Assembly: GCA_030533445.1 (NCBI GenBank)
Contig: CM060072.1
Span: 28,753,766-28,817,765, forward strand
Direction of reading: 5' to 3'
DNA: 64,000 nt
From: Cyprinodon diabolis
Lineage: Eukaryota; Chordata; Actinopteri; Cyprinodontiformes; Cyprinodontidae
Below, in pieces: positions 23,176 through 35,430 of this stretch; the stretch's first letter is position 1, and every line of letters begins with the position of its first letter. Under the pieces are notes generated by a model. It ran no database searches. It had not been told where the DNA came from and saw only the letters and a program-made list of their open reading frames with translations. The position numbers were made by a program, and so were the translations under genes.

Positions 23176-25059
23176 GGCCAAAATGGTTAAAAAATGCATT
23201 TAATATCATGAATTTGTCAGTCTTGAAAAAATATAAACTAGCAATAGGTTAGACATAGCATTCAGTTGCATGTTACAGTATGAGAGTTTTGACTCTGGCT
23301 GATGGTGTACAGCAGATAGAGCTAAGGGGTAACTAAATGTCTCCACAGTGTGATATTAAGCTGTTAAACTTCACATTGCTGTAAGCTTGAGATATAAGTA
23401 GATTCTTAGCTTAGTTAAGTTTGGCGTGCTTGGCTATGAATAGACCATGGTCTCTGCAGTACAAGGTTCACGTCTCAATCTGGTCTATACCAGACTGGTT
23501 GACACTGAACTGCCCTTTCTCAGTCTACTTTTCATAAATGTTTACATGAGAAGTTCGCAGCCCTGTAGTTTAACCCCTCTGCGGTAGTTTACAGGGAACT
23601 TGTGGTAAATGTATTTCCCCACAATGACATTTTTTTTTGCATGAAAGCCTGCAAAATGGAGATAAACAAGTTTATTATTTGCTATCTTTCTTTGTAAAAA
23701 AAAAATGACGAAGAGTGAGGTCAAGAGCAAATCTTATCTCTGAAGTCATAATTTAGATATGTGAGGCTTTCAGATCTTTTTAGCTCCATCTTTCATTGAA
23801 ACGACTGAAGGAAATCATCAGCACTGGCAGACAGGAGACTGGCACTGCTGGTCTTCCCCAGCCAGTTTGTACAACATTCACCCTGGTGCTTATCTGACAT
23901 AGCAAATATCTTCCATGTTCTTTTTCGCGGCAGCCAGGATCCCTCGAGCTGACAGGCTGCATGGTGGACCACAGGGACTTTCTCTCATCATGAATATTAC
24001 ATCGGGGCTGTTTGCATGCCTACACATGCACATCAGCTGGGAAGCTTTATCAAATCATTCTTGTACTGTTGCTTGAAAAATCTTCATACCTCTAGAAGTT
24101 TTACCAAATTGTGTCAAGCTAAACTCAAAAAGTTTAGTTAATTGTTGGTATTTGATGTAAAAAACCAGCAAAAAACAACGCAATTTAAAAAAAAAGTAGC
24201 AGTACATTAATACGTGCTTTTATTTATTTTAAGCTGCAAAACAAATAAAACTTATATTATAAATATATTATAAGTTTTATAAAGATAATCTATGTCAGAT
24301 TAAAAGGCTGATGCACAGACACAACATAAAACTATAGGCATCATGCATGCACAATCTGCAAATAGGAAAATACTATGGAATTAACAGACATGTACTTGTA
24401 ATTCAGTCTTGATGTAAAATATGAAATTGTATGTAATGTGTAATTACCATAACAATGTAATTAATACATGTGTATCACATGTAAATCATCAATTTAGCAC
24501 TTTTGTCACATCAATATTATTATGCTTCATTAACACATTGATTTTGTTATGATTGATTTGTAAAACATGTTATGTTACATAACTTATAGAATTCATTTAG
24601 TTCATAATGACTATGCAATGTGATGTGCCCATTTTTTATGAATAAACGAATAGATAAGAATTTATTTCAGACAAATTTTGACAAACAACAATAAATAACA
24701 ATAAATAGGTGGTCAATGCTAAGCACACGTATTGTTTACATTGCGAGCTGGTCTAGTTAGGGAGTACCAATATGGTGGCTGGTGACTTCATTCCACCCTG
24801 TATTACCAACGGGCTATCAGTAATCCAGTGAATAAATAGAGATCAGTCCATCCGATGCTAAAGACTCCCGGCTGGATTCAGGACTGAGTCATTCTAAGAT
24901 AAATGTTCTCTCTCTGGTTGTCTGACTGTATGTTTAACCTTTTCCCAATGTCCAAGTCTTTTTCCTTCCTTTTATATTTTTTCTGCTCCTACTGTTTATT
25001 TTACCTCTCTATTTTTATCATAAACCACAGCAGGACCAATTTTGGTTCACTTCATAATT
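23176..25059. other. intergenic, AT-rich, nothing recognised
   Basis: No gene. A small AT-rich inverted repeat with 12-bp arms (ATAAAACTTATA / TATAAGTTTTAT) lies around 24247-24282. Confidence 0.5.
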
Positions 25060-25367
25060 AAAACGTTTGAAGTTCAGCTCACACAGATGAAAATGAACTG
25101 GCTCACGTTCATAGTTCCCGTTTTCAAAAAAATGAACTAAGTTCCCAAACCTATAAATTAAATAATTCGAGTTCACTTGGTAAATGAAGCCACAATCGTC
25201 CAGAATAGAACCTCAAATTTTACCCTTTAAATGTGTGATCATAATATATAGAAATAGATGGAAAATACTGTATGCAGTGAATGTATACTGGATGTGCAGT
25301 GAAGCCTTTATTTAGCCAAATTAGACAGAACTTCAGAAACAAACAGGAACATTCAGGTTCTCCTTAA

Positions 25368-25878
25368 AGCTACAGTGTGTAACTTTTAGCGACATCTAGC
25401 GGTCAGACTGCAGACTGCAGCAACATGAACATCTCCCCCCCACCTCTTCTCCCCCCCAACAGTACGGCGAGCGTTACGGGACAAAATGTCTTCCACGACG
25501 TCCGCATCACCTTCCTTCTCAAGTGATGAGGTTTGTTTACATAGATAATTTTACAGATAGTATTTCATTAGTCTGTGTAGGGTATAGATTTCATGTAGAC
25601 TTAAGATAATAAATATACCCGTTATTTTTTCTACATCGTTGTGACGTTTTGGCGATCTCGCAATCGCTAGTTTGTTGGCTCTGAGCTGCCGTAGCGCAAA
25701 GATGTCTGCCTCCATGGCTGCGAGACCCGCTCCTATGTAATTATAAATAATGAATTCTAAGGCAACGCAAATATTACGGTTAAGAGGCTGAGCTCGTAGA
25801 TGATGATAAATAACATAGTTATGTATAATATATTACATTTCTGACTGCATATCCCTGTAATTATTACACACTGTAGCT
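25368..25878 (+). mobile_element. TTAA-flanked inverted-repeat element, copy 1 (variant A)
   Basis: A 511-bp element with ends AGCTACAGTGTGTAA / TTACACACTGTAGCT, bordered on both sides by TTAA. It carries a conserved interior with CTCCCCCCCAC runs, GTACGGCGAGCGTTACGGGA and CTAGTTTGTTGGCTCTG. Variant A carries the ~75-bp insert GGGTATAGATTTCATGTAGA… between the fixed blocks. TTAA is the target of the piggyBac and Kolobok superfamilies; which one cannot be told without a transposase. Confidence 0.85.
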
Positions 25879-25939
25879 TTAAAAGATCTGGATCCAAAAT
25901 GATTTCTTCCACCCCATCATGTACTGTTCTCCCAGCTGC

Positions 25940-26235
25940 CCTCTGAGGAGAGCCTTCGCAGTATTCAATGTCCATCCAGCAGATTCTGCAACAGCTTCTT
26001 CTCCACCGCCATCAGACTGTTGAACTGTTGAAAAAAACTCTGAATCAAGTCACAGACTTTGCATCAAACTGACCATATCAATGTGTTTTTTTGCACCATG
26101 ATTTTTTTCTCCCGCAATGTTTACATTTGATCACTGCTGCACTTTAAAAAAATATAAATGTCATGAAATCTGTACAAAACCAAATTTCGTTTTGTATACA
26201 CTCTATGATAACCAATGTCGTCTAGGTCTAAGGCT
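25940..26235 (+). repeat. LINE 3'-end fragment
   Basis: TCCAGCAGATTCTGCAACAG, CTTCTTCTCCACCGCCATCA and GACTGTTGAAC resemble the end of a teleost non-LTR retrotransposon. An AT-rich trailer with AAATTTCGTTTTGTATACAC follows. Part of it (26026-26225) recurs after copy 3 of the TTAA element at 40891-41080. Confidence 0.55.
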
Positions 26236-26359
26236 GTGTGTGTCGCTCATTATTCAGTAATATAGTGAACGTCGCTCTTGTTTACATTCATTGCTTCAAA
26301 ATTGATCCGTTCACTAAGAATAGGAACGCATTCATTGAACGCGTTCATGCACAACACTG

Positions 26360-27214
26360 AGCGGGACCTTTACTTTGATAATGGGATGAAACGCACCATG
26401 GTCTTTTTTTATAATGCAAAGTGTCTTGAAGCCATAGTTTATAACCTCTCTACATATTAGCATTTGATTCCATGTCATTCAAAATTCATTTATGGTGGCG
26501 CCTTTTTATGTAGGCTTTTAACACGTTCACATGCAGTTGAGTTTCAAGGAATATATCGCCTACTAGTGTTTTTACAGAAGATTTTGTTTGTTTTTATCTA
26601 TTCTCCTAATGTGTTATGCAATGACATCACAATTAAAATGTTATCATGCAGATGTCTAAAGAGGAACAGAGTAATCCCATTTAGTAGATGTCATGTACAG
26701 AGGGCCTTACTAAACCTGCACAGATTCAAGTTCAGCTGTGGATCTCTGCAGTGCATCTAGAGCCTTGCCTTTGTCTCATATGCTACTTTCAGACGGCAAG
26801 TGCTGGAAGCATCGAAAAAGCTTCTGCTGCTTCATTTTTGATGCTTGTCCAGATTAAGGTCAGACATCCAGTAAAGTGTGTCCAAATATGTCTGATGCTT
26901 CTGTTGCTCCTGTTTAATGAGAGAAGCTTTGCTATATTAGCTTTGATATATGGGTAAAAAGTAGTTTTAACATATTTTTAGGTGATGAAGTCCACCTGAA
27001 AACATTGTCTGTGCAGTCAGTTCCTCCAGATTACCATCCTGCCTTCAAATATTATTTCTCTGTCAGAGCCGCTCAGACCCCCACATACCAGCGGTGCGCT
27101 GTCACTGGGAATCCCCAGCAGCAGCTGCCTCAGGCCCAGTCACCTCTTGGAGGTTTTCTCCTGCTGTTGGTAGTGGCTGGAAGTAAGTGTTAGCGCTTTT
27201 CAGGTATGTGGTAC
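26360..27214. other. intergenic, nothing recognised
   Basis: Several short plus-strand open frames without recognisable domains. Confidence 0.45.
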
Positions 27215-27480
27215 AAACTGCAGGACCCAGGATTATAAAAGCATCATATTTTGCCGGCAGGTTTCAACATTTTAAGTTAATTTAGGTGTTAATAAACTGT
27301 TTCAGGGGAGTGATCATAGCGCATCAGCAGTGCTGTGTCTCTCCCTGTCAGCTCCCAGATCAGCTTCTCTGATTGGTTGATTTGGCGCGTTGAGCAGCAA
27401 AAGTTAAATTTTTCCAACTCCAGCAGCTGCTGCTTGTGCGCGTCACGCACATCAGATGCTCATGCTTGTTGCAAGCAAAT
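27215..27480 (+). mobile_element. fragment of the pogo-like element arm
   Basis: 27260-27360 matches 1300-1390 of the pogo-like element (GCAGGTTTCA, TTTTAAGTTAATTTAGG, GTGTCTCTCCCTGTCAGCTC). It then runs on into the reverse complement of that element's left arm (CAGATCAGCTTCTCTGATTG…). It therefore preserves the uninterrupted long inverted arm that is broken in the first copy. Confidence 0.7.
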
Positions 27481-28109
27481 AACACATTTTATGAATGAAA
27501 ACCAGACAAATGGCATCCAGAAAATCCCCTTTAAAAATTCTTAATCAGTAAATTCTGTTTTCTCAGATTTTATTCTTTAAATCATTTATTTATCATTTTT
27601 CATTTTATTAATATTTATTTCTTAAAATTTCTTACAGATTTTATATTTTCAAATGTAAGTTTTCTACATACTTTTTTCTTTTTCAAATAGATTTGGAGTA
27701 ATTTTCACATTCTTTTTTACAGATCACATTCTCTATAGTTGTAAGGCAGGGCTTTTCTCTGGCCTGAGGAGCAAAGATTTTATTTGCATTTTATTTGTCT
27801 TCATAGATGTTAGCGACATTTTTATTGGTCGATAACGAGCGATTGAATGTGATCTGTAAAATGCAATGTCATTTATATTTTTCAAATTTCTGTGATCAAT
27901 AAAAAAAAAACTGAAAAGACAAAATCTGTGAAAAAAAATAAATTGAAGAAATAAGATCTGAAAAATTAAATATATTAAAAAAAACAAAGTCTGACAAAAC
28001 TGGAAATTTACTTAGTGTTTCATTTCTGGATTGCATTTTTATAAAATTTACATCCACTCAAATATCCTCCAACAAACATCTGGGGACAGAAAATGAGCAG
28101 CTGAAGAAC
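27481..28109. other. AT-rich intergenic sequence
   Basis: Low-complexity T/A-rich DNA; no gene or delimitable element seen. Confidence 0.5.
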
Positions 28110-28230
28110 ATGACACCTATACTTATGCAACTTTTATTGTAATTTTTAATACACAGTGTATACGAAATGAAATTTCGTTTAGTACAGCTTTCAGACAGTA
28201 AATGAGCAGCAGCTTAGCAATGAAATTTAC
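28110..28230 (-). repeat. LINE 3'-end fragment, reverse orientation
   Basis: ACTTTTATTGTAATTTTTAA, ACGAAATGAAATTTCGTTTA and CAGCTTTCAGACAGTAAATG resemble the terminal region of a teleost non-LTR element, related to the trailer near 26165-26200. Confidence 0.45.
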
Positions 28231-30293
28231 CTTTCCATTTCATAAAGACAGACTCTGTTTAGTGATTATGAAACTTTTATCTGAAAGGGTGAAAGCAAAT
28301 GCAAACCATTCGATCCAGATTTAAAAAAAAAACATTTTATGCTTTTTCCTTCCACTTTATGGTTATAGCCACTTTTTGCTGGTGAATCAGATGAAATACA
28401 GGTAAAATGCATAAAATCTTGCATTTCATCTCCTTGCAAATTGGAAGGGTTTGTAAACTGAAAGGCATTGTAACCTGAACTCTGTAATTGTTTCACATCC
28501 TTTCCACCCTTTATTGTAACATCACATCAAACTACAGCGAATTAATAATATTTCCAGCTCCCTTTCATGGCAAATCCATGCAGGCTGCAGCAAAGAGCCC
28601 TGGAAAACCTTAAATAGAAGAGGTGACAGACTGTTGGTACCACATGTCATATCAAGCATAGGAGAAATGGTGCAACTCTAAGGCCTCAGTGAGGGGTCAG
28701 AGTGTGTGTGTGGTAAGGAGGGGGAGTGAGCAGGATGGCACAGCTGCAGGCAAACAGTTTATCCTGTCCCGGGAAACAGAATCAGTCAGGTCAGGTGGGT
28801 CAAGAGGCCACGACCCCTTGGGTTAAGAAAAAGAGTCCATAAACAGGCAGTTCTTCAAAAGCTTGGGCCCCTGTGGGAGGAACGGCACCAGGTTGGGAAA
28901 ATAAACCATGCTGACCTGTTTTCACGGAGCAGGACTTTCCCCTGGTTCAGCCTTCTTATTGTTGTATATACGAGGCTCTGGTCTCTTCAGCACTCATCTC
29001 TGTAGCAGGACTGTGTTTCCTACAGAAGCATTCTTACCGATTAAAACCTTAGGAAGGAAGGATGCAATCTCATTCAGATACTCTTCATTTATTACGCTTG
29101 AAATGGGTTTATGGTGCCTATAAAATGCTAATTAAATTACAGGACCTTAACTGTGTGTTTGCATAACATCTGAGGTCACGTCATGTGCTTAGAGTTCAAA
29201 CACTTGCAGGGGAGGAGGGCCATCAAACATCTGCCAGTTTGTTTTTAGCACCAATTGCCATGACAACATATGACAGGCTTCATATGGTCTCCATGTGAAT
29301 AAACATAGCACCTGCTGGGAGAGTCCCTCATTAACAACTAATCAACATACATGCCTCAGATTAATGGGTGTATGAAAGGGCCGATGTGTTCCCATGTAGA
29401 TAAACCCTTGGCTCTCCATCCTAAGTGCTGCCATTAAGTTGTTTGTCAGAGAAAAGGCAACTGTAATGTCAGGAAATAGTTTTTGGGTCCCTCTAGACTA
29501 TGAAAGATCTGTTGTGGGACTTCCGACGTCCTTGGCCTACAGTTGATACAGTGATGGCCGGGTGTGCAGCGCTTACATCCTTTTGGCCTCCTGCTAAGAT
29601 CAGGAAATCAAAGGAAGAAGGCACTGACAAACAGCCAATTGTCAAGTTTTACACCTTGACCTCTGCTTAAACCCATGCCTCCCTCCTTTATGTTCGCCGC
29701 CGCTTCAGCAATCGGGAGGAAATTGAGAGGTTAGCGGCGGTTCAGCCGTGATAAGAATCTTGGAATGAAGAAGTTCATGAAGGGGAAAGGTTACTGGGAG
29801 TTTAAAGAGAGCGTAGTCAGTCATGGGGAGGATTAAAATAAAAAGGGAAGTCAGCGCTAAGGAACTGTGCTCGTGGTTTCAAAAGCGCACTGCAGACAAA
29901 AGACGTCTGTTTGCTTGCTGGACTTTGTGTTCAAACCAATTATAGGAAGCTGGGCTTGAACTTATCTTCACCTTTAGAACGTCTCACACTCAAGTTCTCT
30001 TTTCTCCACTGAATTATTACCACGTGCTAAGTTATCAGACTCAGACTTTATGCATTTGCTGCACAATCACATTACAGGATCTTGATAAAAGATTTACACT
30101 ATTAGGGTAAGGGACATTCTTGGGCATTCAGAATGCATCTGGTGACCTTCATGGGTCCTCCCACTGTCTTTCCTGCTCTTATTAAGTGTCATTGCTCTGG
30201 CATAAAGTATTGATCCCAGGAGGAGAGGATTTTAAGACGCTAAAAAGAACATGCAGCTCCAACTTAAATGAATTGCTTCAATTGATTGATTAA
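28231..30293. other. intergenic, low in repeats
   Basis: About 2 kb that looks like single-copy DNA without simple repeats, especially 29130-29480 and 29640-29900. No ORF or RNA gene is recognised. It is a candidate for conserved non-coding sequence between USP25 and NRIP1. Confidence 0.4.
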
Positions 30294-30425
30294 CTTTATT
30301 GATCTCACAGTGGAGAAAGTTACTTGTTACATCAGCTCAAATAGTCAAAAAGAAGAAGATGGTGCCAAAGAAAGAAAAGGTGCATGGGGGTATATACAGT
30401 ATGTACAGTGCGTCCACAAATACAT

Positions 30426-30469
<44 letters not shown>

Positions 30470-30530
30470 TCTTCTTTTTGAGTATTTGAGCTGATGTAAT
30501 GAGTATATTTGTGTGACGTAAGATCAATAA

Positions 30531-30587
<57 letters not shown>

Positions 30588-30590
30588 TAT
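30294..30590. repeat. inverted pair of LINE/SINE tails around a (CA)n(TA)n microsatellite
   Basis: 30294-30359 (TTTATTGATCTCACAGTGGA…CATCAGCTCAAATAG…AAAAAGAAGAAG) is repeated in reverse complement at 30470-30531. The CA and TA runs (30421-30469) lie between them, and a second TA/CA run continues to 30590. Confidence 0.85.
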
Positions 30591-31530
30591 ATGACAGCTG
30601 GAGCCTTTTTTTAAGCAGGATTATTATACAGGGTTATTGGGAACAAGAAATTTTATCAAGTTTGAACACCTTAATTTAAATCTTTAAGTTTTTTTCCTAA
30701 ACTTGCTGCATCAACTTGATTCAATTACTTGTTACAATTGAAAGGATCTTACCCCCTAAAATTAGCGGTTTAACTTGGGTTTTTCAAACATTGGTCGAAA
30801 AAGTGCTCATTTGGAACCCGTGATGTAAATCCCTTTATTGTCCCACAATGGAGAAACTCATTCTCTGCATAGAATAAGTATATAACTGTAGTCTGGCAAC
30901 AGAAGCTGACAGTGTGGCTAATTGTGTAGCTCAATAGAGATTAAATAGGAAAAACAGCAACCAGAATTTAGCAAGGTTATATTTTTGTCTGTATGAAAAT
31001 ATCTTTTACAAATCTTTGTCATTATGCCAACTATAATACAATATTTCAGCAACATCATTAATTGCTACTCCTTCTAAAAAAAAAAGGCTTTAAAATGTCA
31101 TATTTTTGTTTAAAACATTTTTTTGGAAATGCTATCTAGGTACAGGGAATGCATGGTCTATTTCCTCTAGGTCACCTTGCAGTAAGAATCTCAGCCTATT
31201 TCAGGGATCAGTTTCATAAAGCAAGTTTACCTAAAACTTTAAATTTTCTAAACCTGAAATCAGGGTAACTCTGAGTTTTTCTTTTCGCAAAGAGAGTTTC
31301 CTCAACCTCTGTTTTTGTTGCCATAGTAACATTCTCCCCAGAGCTAACCTGGCACTCTCCTTCCAGCCATTCAATTTTAGTTCCTGATTTTTGCTGTAGT
31401 TTTGTCCATAAAAAAAAAAAAAAATCATTAACTAGGTCTGTTAGACACATTAAGTTTGAAAAAAATATGCTGATGAAGATTTTTAGCCATCCAGGTCATA
31501 GTCATTCCAAAAAAAGAAAATTAAAACAAT

Positions 31531-31595
31531 CCACTGGACTTTGTTTCCAAGTTTGAAGACGTTTCACTTCCTTTCCAGGAGGCTTTTCAATTCAA
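31531..31595 (-). repeat. Penelope-like trailer fragment with hairpin motif
   Basis: On the minus strand: AAAAGCCTCCTGGAAAGGAA then GTGAAACGTCTTCAAACTTG and AAAGTCCAGTGGA. It is a copy of the hairpin trailer also found at 14310-14365 and 47805-47880. Confidence 0.55.
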
Positions 31596-31750
31596 ATGTA
31601 AGGAATAGCTTTAAGTTCGAGGCTTTAGACAGTAGCCCCACAAAGACTTGTTTTTGTTTTGAAAACATGCAAATTGAAACGGACGAAGGGGTCCACGCCA
31701 TCGGAATGGGGGTCGTTTGGCTTCTTTTGTTAGCATGCAATGCCCCACAC

Positions 31751-31952
31751 TAGTGTTGCATCGATGTCCTTTTTGGCCCAGATACCAATACTCGATACCT
31801 GGCTGCGCAATGTCGGCCGATACAGATACCATACCGATACCACCAACTTTTGGCTTTCAAAATGGTATCCGTGCTCTATTTTTTGGTATTTGCCGATACT
31901 GATACCACAATTTTAGTGCTGCGATATTGGTATCAGTGTCGGTACAACACTA
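31751..31952 (+). mobile_element. short hAT-type MITE
   Basis: Ends are TAGTGTTG / CAACACTA, and the inside is dense in GATACC / GGTATC motifs in both orientations (ACCAATACTCGATACC, GATACCATACCGATACCACC, TTGGTATCAGTGTCGG). Length and ends fit small non-autonomous hAT elements. A clear 8-bp target duplication was not found. Confidence 0.6.
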
Positions 31953-32159
31953 CCCCTACCCGTCTAAGTGTGCAACCCCCCTTTCACTTAGATATCCTAG
32001 AAATATGGAAACATTTCTAGGTATATACAACTAGGTATATAAAACTTAATTAGTATAATTTTGTGTTTTTTTACTTTCTAAAATTCAGTTTCTGCTACAA
32101 AAATATAATTTAGAAAATATTCTATTACAGTTAGATCTAGCAGTGTGATTTTGATTTAA

Positions 32160-32662
32160 AGCTACAGTGTGTAATTTTCAGGGACATCTAACGTCCAGAC
32201 TGCAGACCGCAGCAACATGAACATCTCCCCCCCACCACTTCTCCCCCCCAACAGTACGGCGAGCGTTACGGGACAAAATGTCTTCCACGACGTCCGCATC
32301 ACCTACCTTCTCAAGTGATGAGGTTTGTTTACATAGATAGTTTTACAGATAGTATTTCATTAGTCTGTGTGTTCAGTAGCGTCTCAGTTCATCTCTCTCA
32401 ACTTGCCGTAGTTACTTTCGAGCGTAATGGGCGACCTCGCAATCGCTAGTTTGTTGGCTCTGCGCTGCCGTAGCGCAAAGATGTCTGCCTCCATGGCTGC
32501 GAGACCCGCTCCTATGTAATTATAAATAACGAATTCTAAGGCAACGCAAATATTAAGGTTAAGAGGCTGAGCTCGTAGATGATGATAAATAACATAGTTA
32601 TGTATAATACAGTATATTAGATTTCTGACCGTATATCCCTGTAATTATTACACACTGTAGCT
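32160..32662 (+). mobile_element. TTAA-flanked inverted-repeat element, copy 2 (variant B)
   Basis: 503 bp, same ends as copy 1 and TTAA on both sides. The middle block differs: GTTCAGTAGCGTCTCAGTTC…TAGTTACTTTCGAGCGTAAT replaces the variant A insert. Confidence 0.85.
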
Positions 32663-32666
32663 TTAA

Positions 32667-33244
32667 AATAATCTTATTTTAGTGATTTCCAAATGGAAGA
32701 ACAGTGAGGAGAGCGCTTTAAATAAACTTAAAACAGCCTGCCCATTTCATATGAACTTGCGCATTAACTCGAGCAACAATCTTCTCCTTCACCATCTTCC
32801 TCTCCTTTGCAGTTGTAGGACTGTTGCTCCATCTTTAAAACACTGTGCTTGTTTTTATATTTCAGTCATCGGCCTCACATTTACTGCAGTCCCATTAAAC
32901 AGCTGTTCACTATGTCCAGGCATAGCCAACATGGTGCATTGGTCTGAATTGACTGTCAGACAATCTGGCAACTTGCCGTAAAACATGCCTCCACTTGTAA
33001 TGGAATAAATACCCACTACTAATCTGCATGTGTAGGAAGTTGGGTTCAAATTGAACAATTCTTTCAGTAATTTAGATTCATACTTGACTATTTTCTGCAC
33101 AAAATTAAACTGGGTTAAATTTAATGTTTATATCAAAGTTTTTCCATATATTACACGGGACAAAAGAAAACATAATCTTTACCAGATTTTTTTAAGAAAC
33201 CATGTTAAGTCGGCTGAAATGGAAAAACAGAAACTCATACAAAA
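32667..33244. other. intergenic, nothing recognised
   Basis: Short open frames only. The region immediately downstream of the NRIP1 poly(A) signal on the minus strand is T/G-rich, as expected for a cleavage-site downstream element. Confidence 0.45.
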
Positions 33245-35430
33245 CAGGTCATGCATTTTAGTACTTTATTTTTTAAGATATCAGTGCAAATGAACACCAA
33301 AAATGAAAACATAAAAAATGAAATATTTCAGATCTTCACATGTAAAAAGAAAAAAACCCATCATTTTATATATTTATATATATAGATATATTTGCTGCTA
33401 CAAACTTATTTCTTAGATGCACAATGCCGATCTATGATTGTACGCCAGTCCCCACTACAACCCCATGCTCCGTCACAGAGCTTTGTTAACCAGTAACAGA
33501 AAACAAATAAAATCACAAAAATAGTCAATCCACATTTATTTTTCACACATTTTTCCATCAGCTTGTTCAACATTCTGCTGTTAATAAGGGACTTCTCATA
33601 TTCTAAGCCGACCTCATGATCTGTGATAAGGAAAAAAAAAAAAAAAGAGAAAAGAAGACCTATTTTAAGACTTGACATTTTCCCCCATCACCAGTAGGGA
33701 TACACAGGTAGTTCCCATGCGTCTGCATGCAACAGGCAGCAGTGAGGAGAGTCAGACATTATTACACAACACAGCGCAGGATAGATTATCATTTACCACA
33801 TAGAGACACATGCAAAGAACAAACCAACCCAAAAAAAAAAAGAAAAGATGGGCATAGTATCCTCTGCCTTTGTATGTACACTTGTACGCATATAATCAGT
33901 ATTTACATTTCAGGGCATTAAAAACTAGGGCAATATCTTTTCTTTTAAACATTACAAAATAGTCATCTTCCATACTGAAAGTACTATTTACACAATTTAT
34001 TCAACCATCGTGAAAACGTAGTAATAATCGAAGAGACATATGTTAGAAGTATATGTATTAAAAATACAACTAAACGAACATAGCAGAGTGAAACCAAAAT
34101 AAAGCGCTAAATACCAGATACCCTTTAAGACAAAAAGAGTCTCTGTGATTGGTGGGCAGGTGGGTGCATGTATCCAGCTGCTCTGAAACAAACAGGTACC
34201 TGTGGTCTTCTCTTCATCGACATGCAATTCTTTTGATGTGTTATGAGTAAGAGATTCCACAAACATAAACATATATGCAGAGCACAAGAGTTAAGAAAAT
34301 AGGAAAAGAAAATCACAAACTACCAAATTCTGAAAAGATAACAATACTGACTTTTTTTTTCATTACATGCCATTAAATTATTATTTTTCTAAAAAATAAA
34401 AAAAAAGGACACCAAGGGCTCAGTTTCGATAGTGCACACTCCAGGTAGTCTTTTATATTACATGAAAAAAAGCGCCATGTGCATCTCACTCAATTTTTTT
34501 GTGTGCTTCTCTCTTTTTCTTTTTTTCTTCACCAGGATGGTGAGATAAGTCACTCAGACAAAGAAGCCTTTTTACTGTTGCTCCAGAAACCTGTTTACAC
34601 AGCCTTGTTCAACTGTAAGCGCCAAACGCTTTCATGTTGACCCATCTGCGAAAAACTGCACAATCTGCAAACACATTACCCTGAATTTGCACTGTCGAAT
34701 CTCACCCTTAAAGGTTCAGCACAAAAAAAAAGAAGCTGAACACAGTGACTGAATCTCCAATGATAAATTCTTTCCCAACAGCCCTGAATTCTGAGGAAAA
34801 GCTAAATAAAGCATTCATAGTGGTAGAATCTGAATCTGAGGGTACTGTGGTGTGATTTCTGTTTTTTTTTTAAGGTCCTTCTATAATGTGCACAGTTTAC
34901 ATTAAGAAGCTTTAATTATCTGGGAATGGCTTGAACTGAAATCCAATTAAAAATCATTAGGATTTTTTTATTTCGGAACATGCTCAGATGGAGAAAATTT
35001 AAGAAAAGCTCAGTGAGCTCTTTTGAATCATCAATAAAACATTTTGCCTGAAATATTCTCTCTAAATATTTGATGAAAGAACATAGGAAAAACTGATATG
35101 TGTTCACTTCAGAGATACACAATGAGGAAATTATAAAGAAGGACTTGAAATGTTTCATACTAAAGGTAGTGCAAAGTAACAGTGAATGAGTAGGGGATAA
35201 AGAATTTAGTACTGTTGGATCATACATGCTAAAAGGGACCACTCTCTTTCCACTTCATGACACAGCCATTTAAAGTCGAGAAAGCAACACACATTTTTAT
35301 TAATTATTGAATTAAAAATGGAAGTCATTCTCTCATCAAACCAATTTGGCAAAGTACATAAAAAATGAAAACAAGAAGGAGTCAATGGATTTGATTTGAC
35401 TTCGTATGTTTTCGTAGTTGATGCAACTGT
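33245..35430 (-). other. nrip1: NRIP1 3' UTR (inferred)
   Basis: AT-rich sequence following the NRIP1 stop codon on the minus strand, with no competing gene. Mammalian NRIP1 also has a long AU-rich 3' UTR in its single coding exon. The downstream limit is set by the best poly(A) signal (33265-33270) and is an inference. Confidence 0.55.
33265..33270 (-). terminator. candidate NRIP1 poly(A) signal
   Basis: AATAAA on the minus strand, followed 15-40 bases on by T/G-rich sequence (CATGACCTGTTTTGTATGAG). Another AATAAA occurs near 33537-33542, so earlier cleavage is possible. Confidence 0.45.

Larger units (their letters stand above)
25060..26359. mobile_element. truncated hAT element with nested repeats
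   Basis: 25075-25185 (ACTGGCTCACGTTCATAGTT, ATGAACTAAGTTCCCAAAC) matches the left subterminal part of the intact hAT element at 55898-57226. 26270-26359 (TTCATTGAACGCGTTCATGC then ACAACACTG) matches its right end. The left tip (CAGTGTTGGG) is missing, so no target duplication can be checked. Between the two ends lie a TTAA-type element (25368-25878) and a LINE tail. Confidence 0.6.

Noticed and set aside
30286..30588. Open frames with Ile-Tyr and Cys-Val runs
   Set aside because: Translations of the (TA)n and (CA)n microsatellite.
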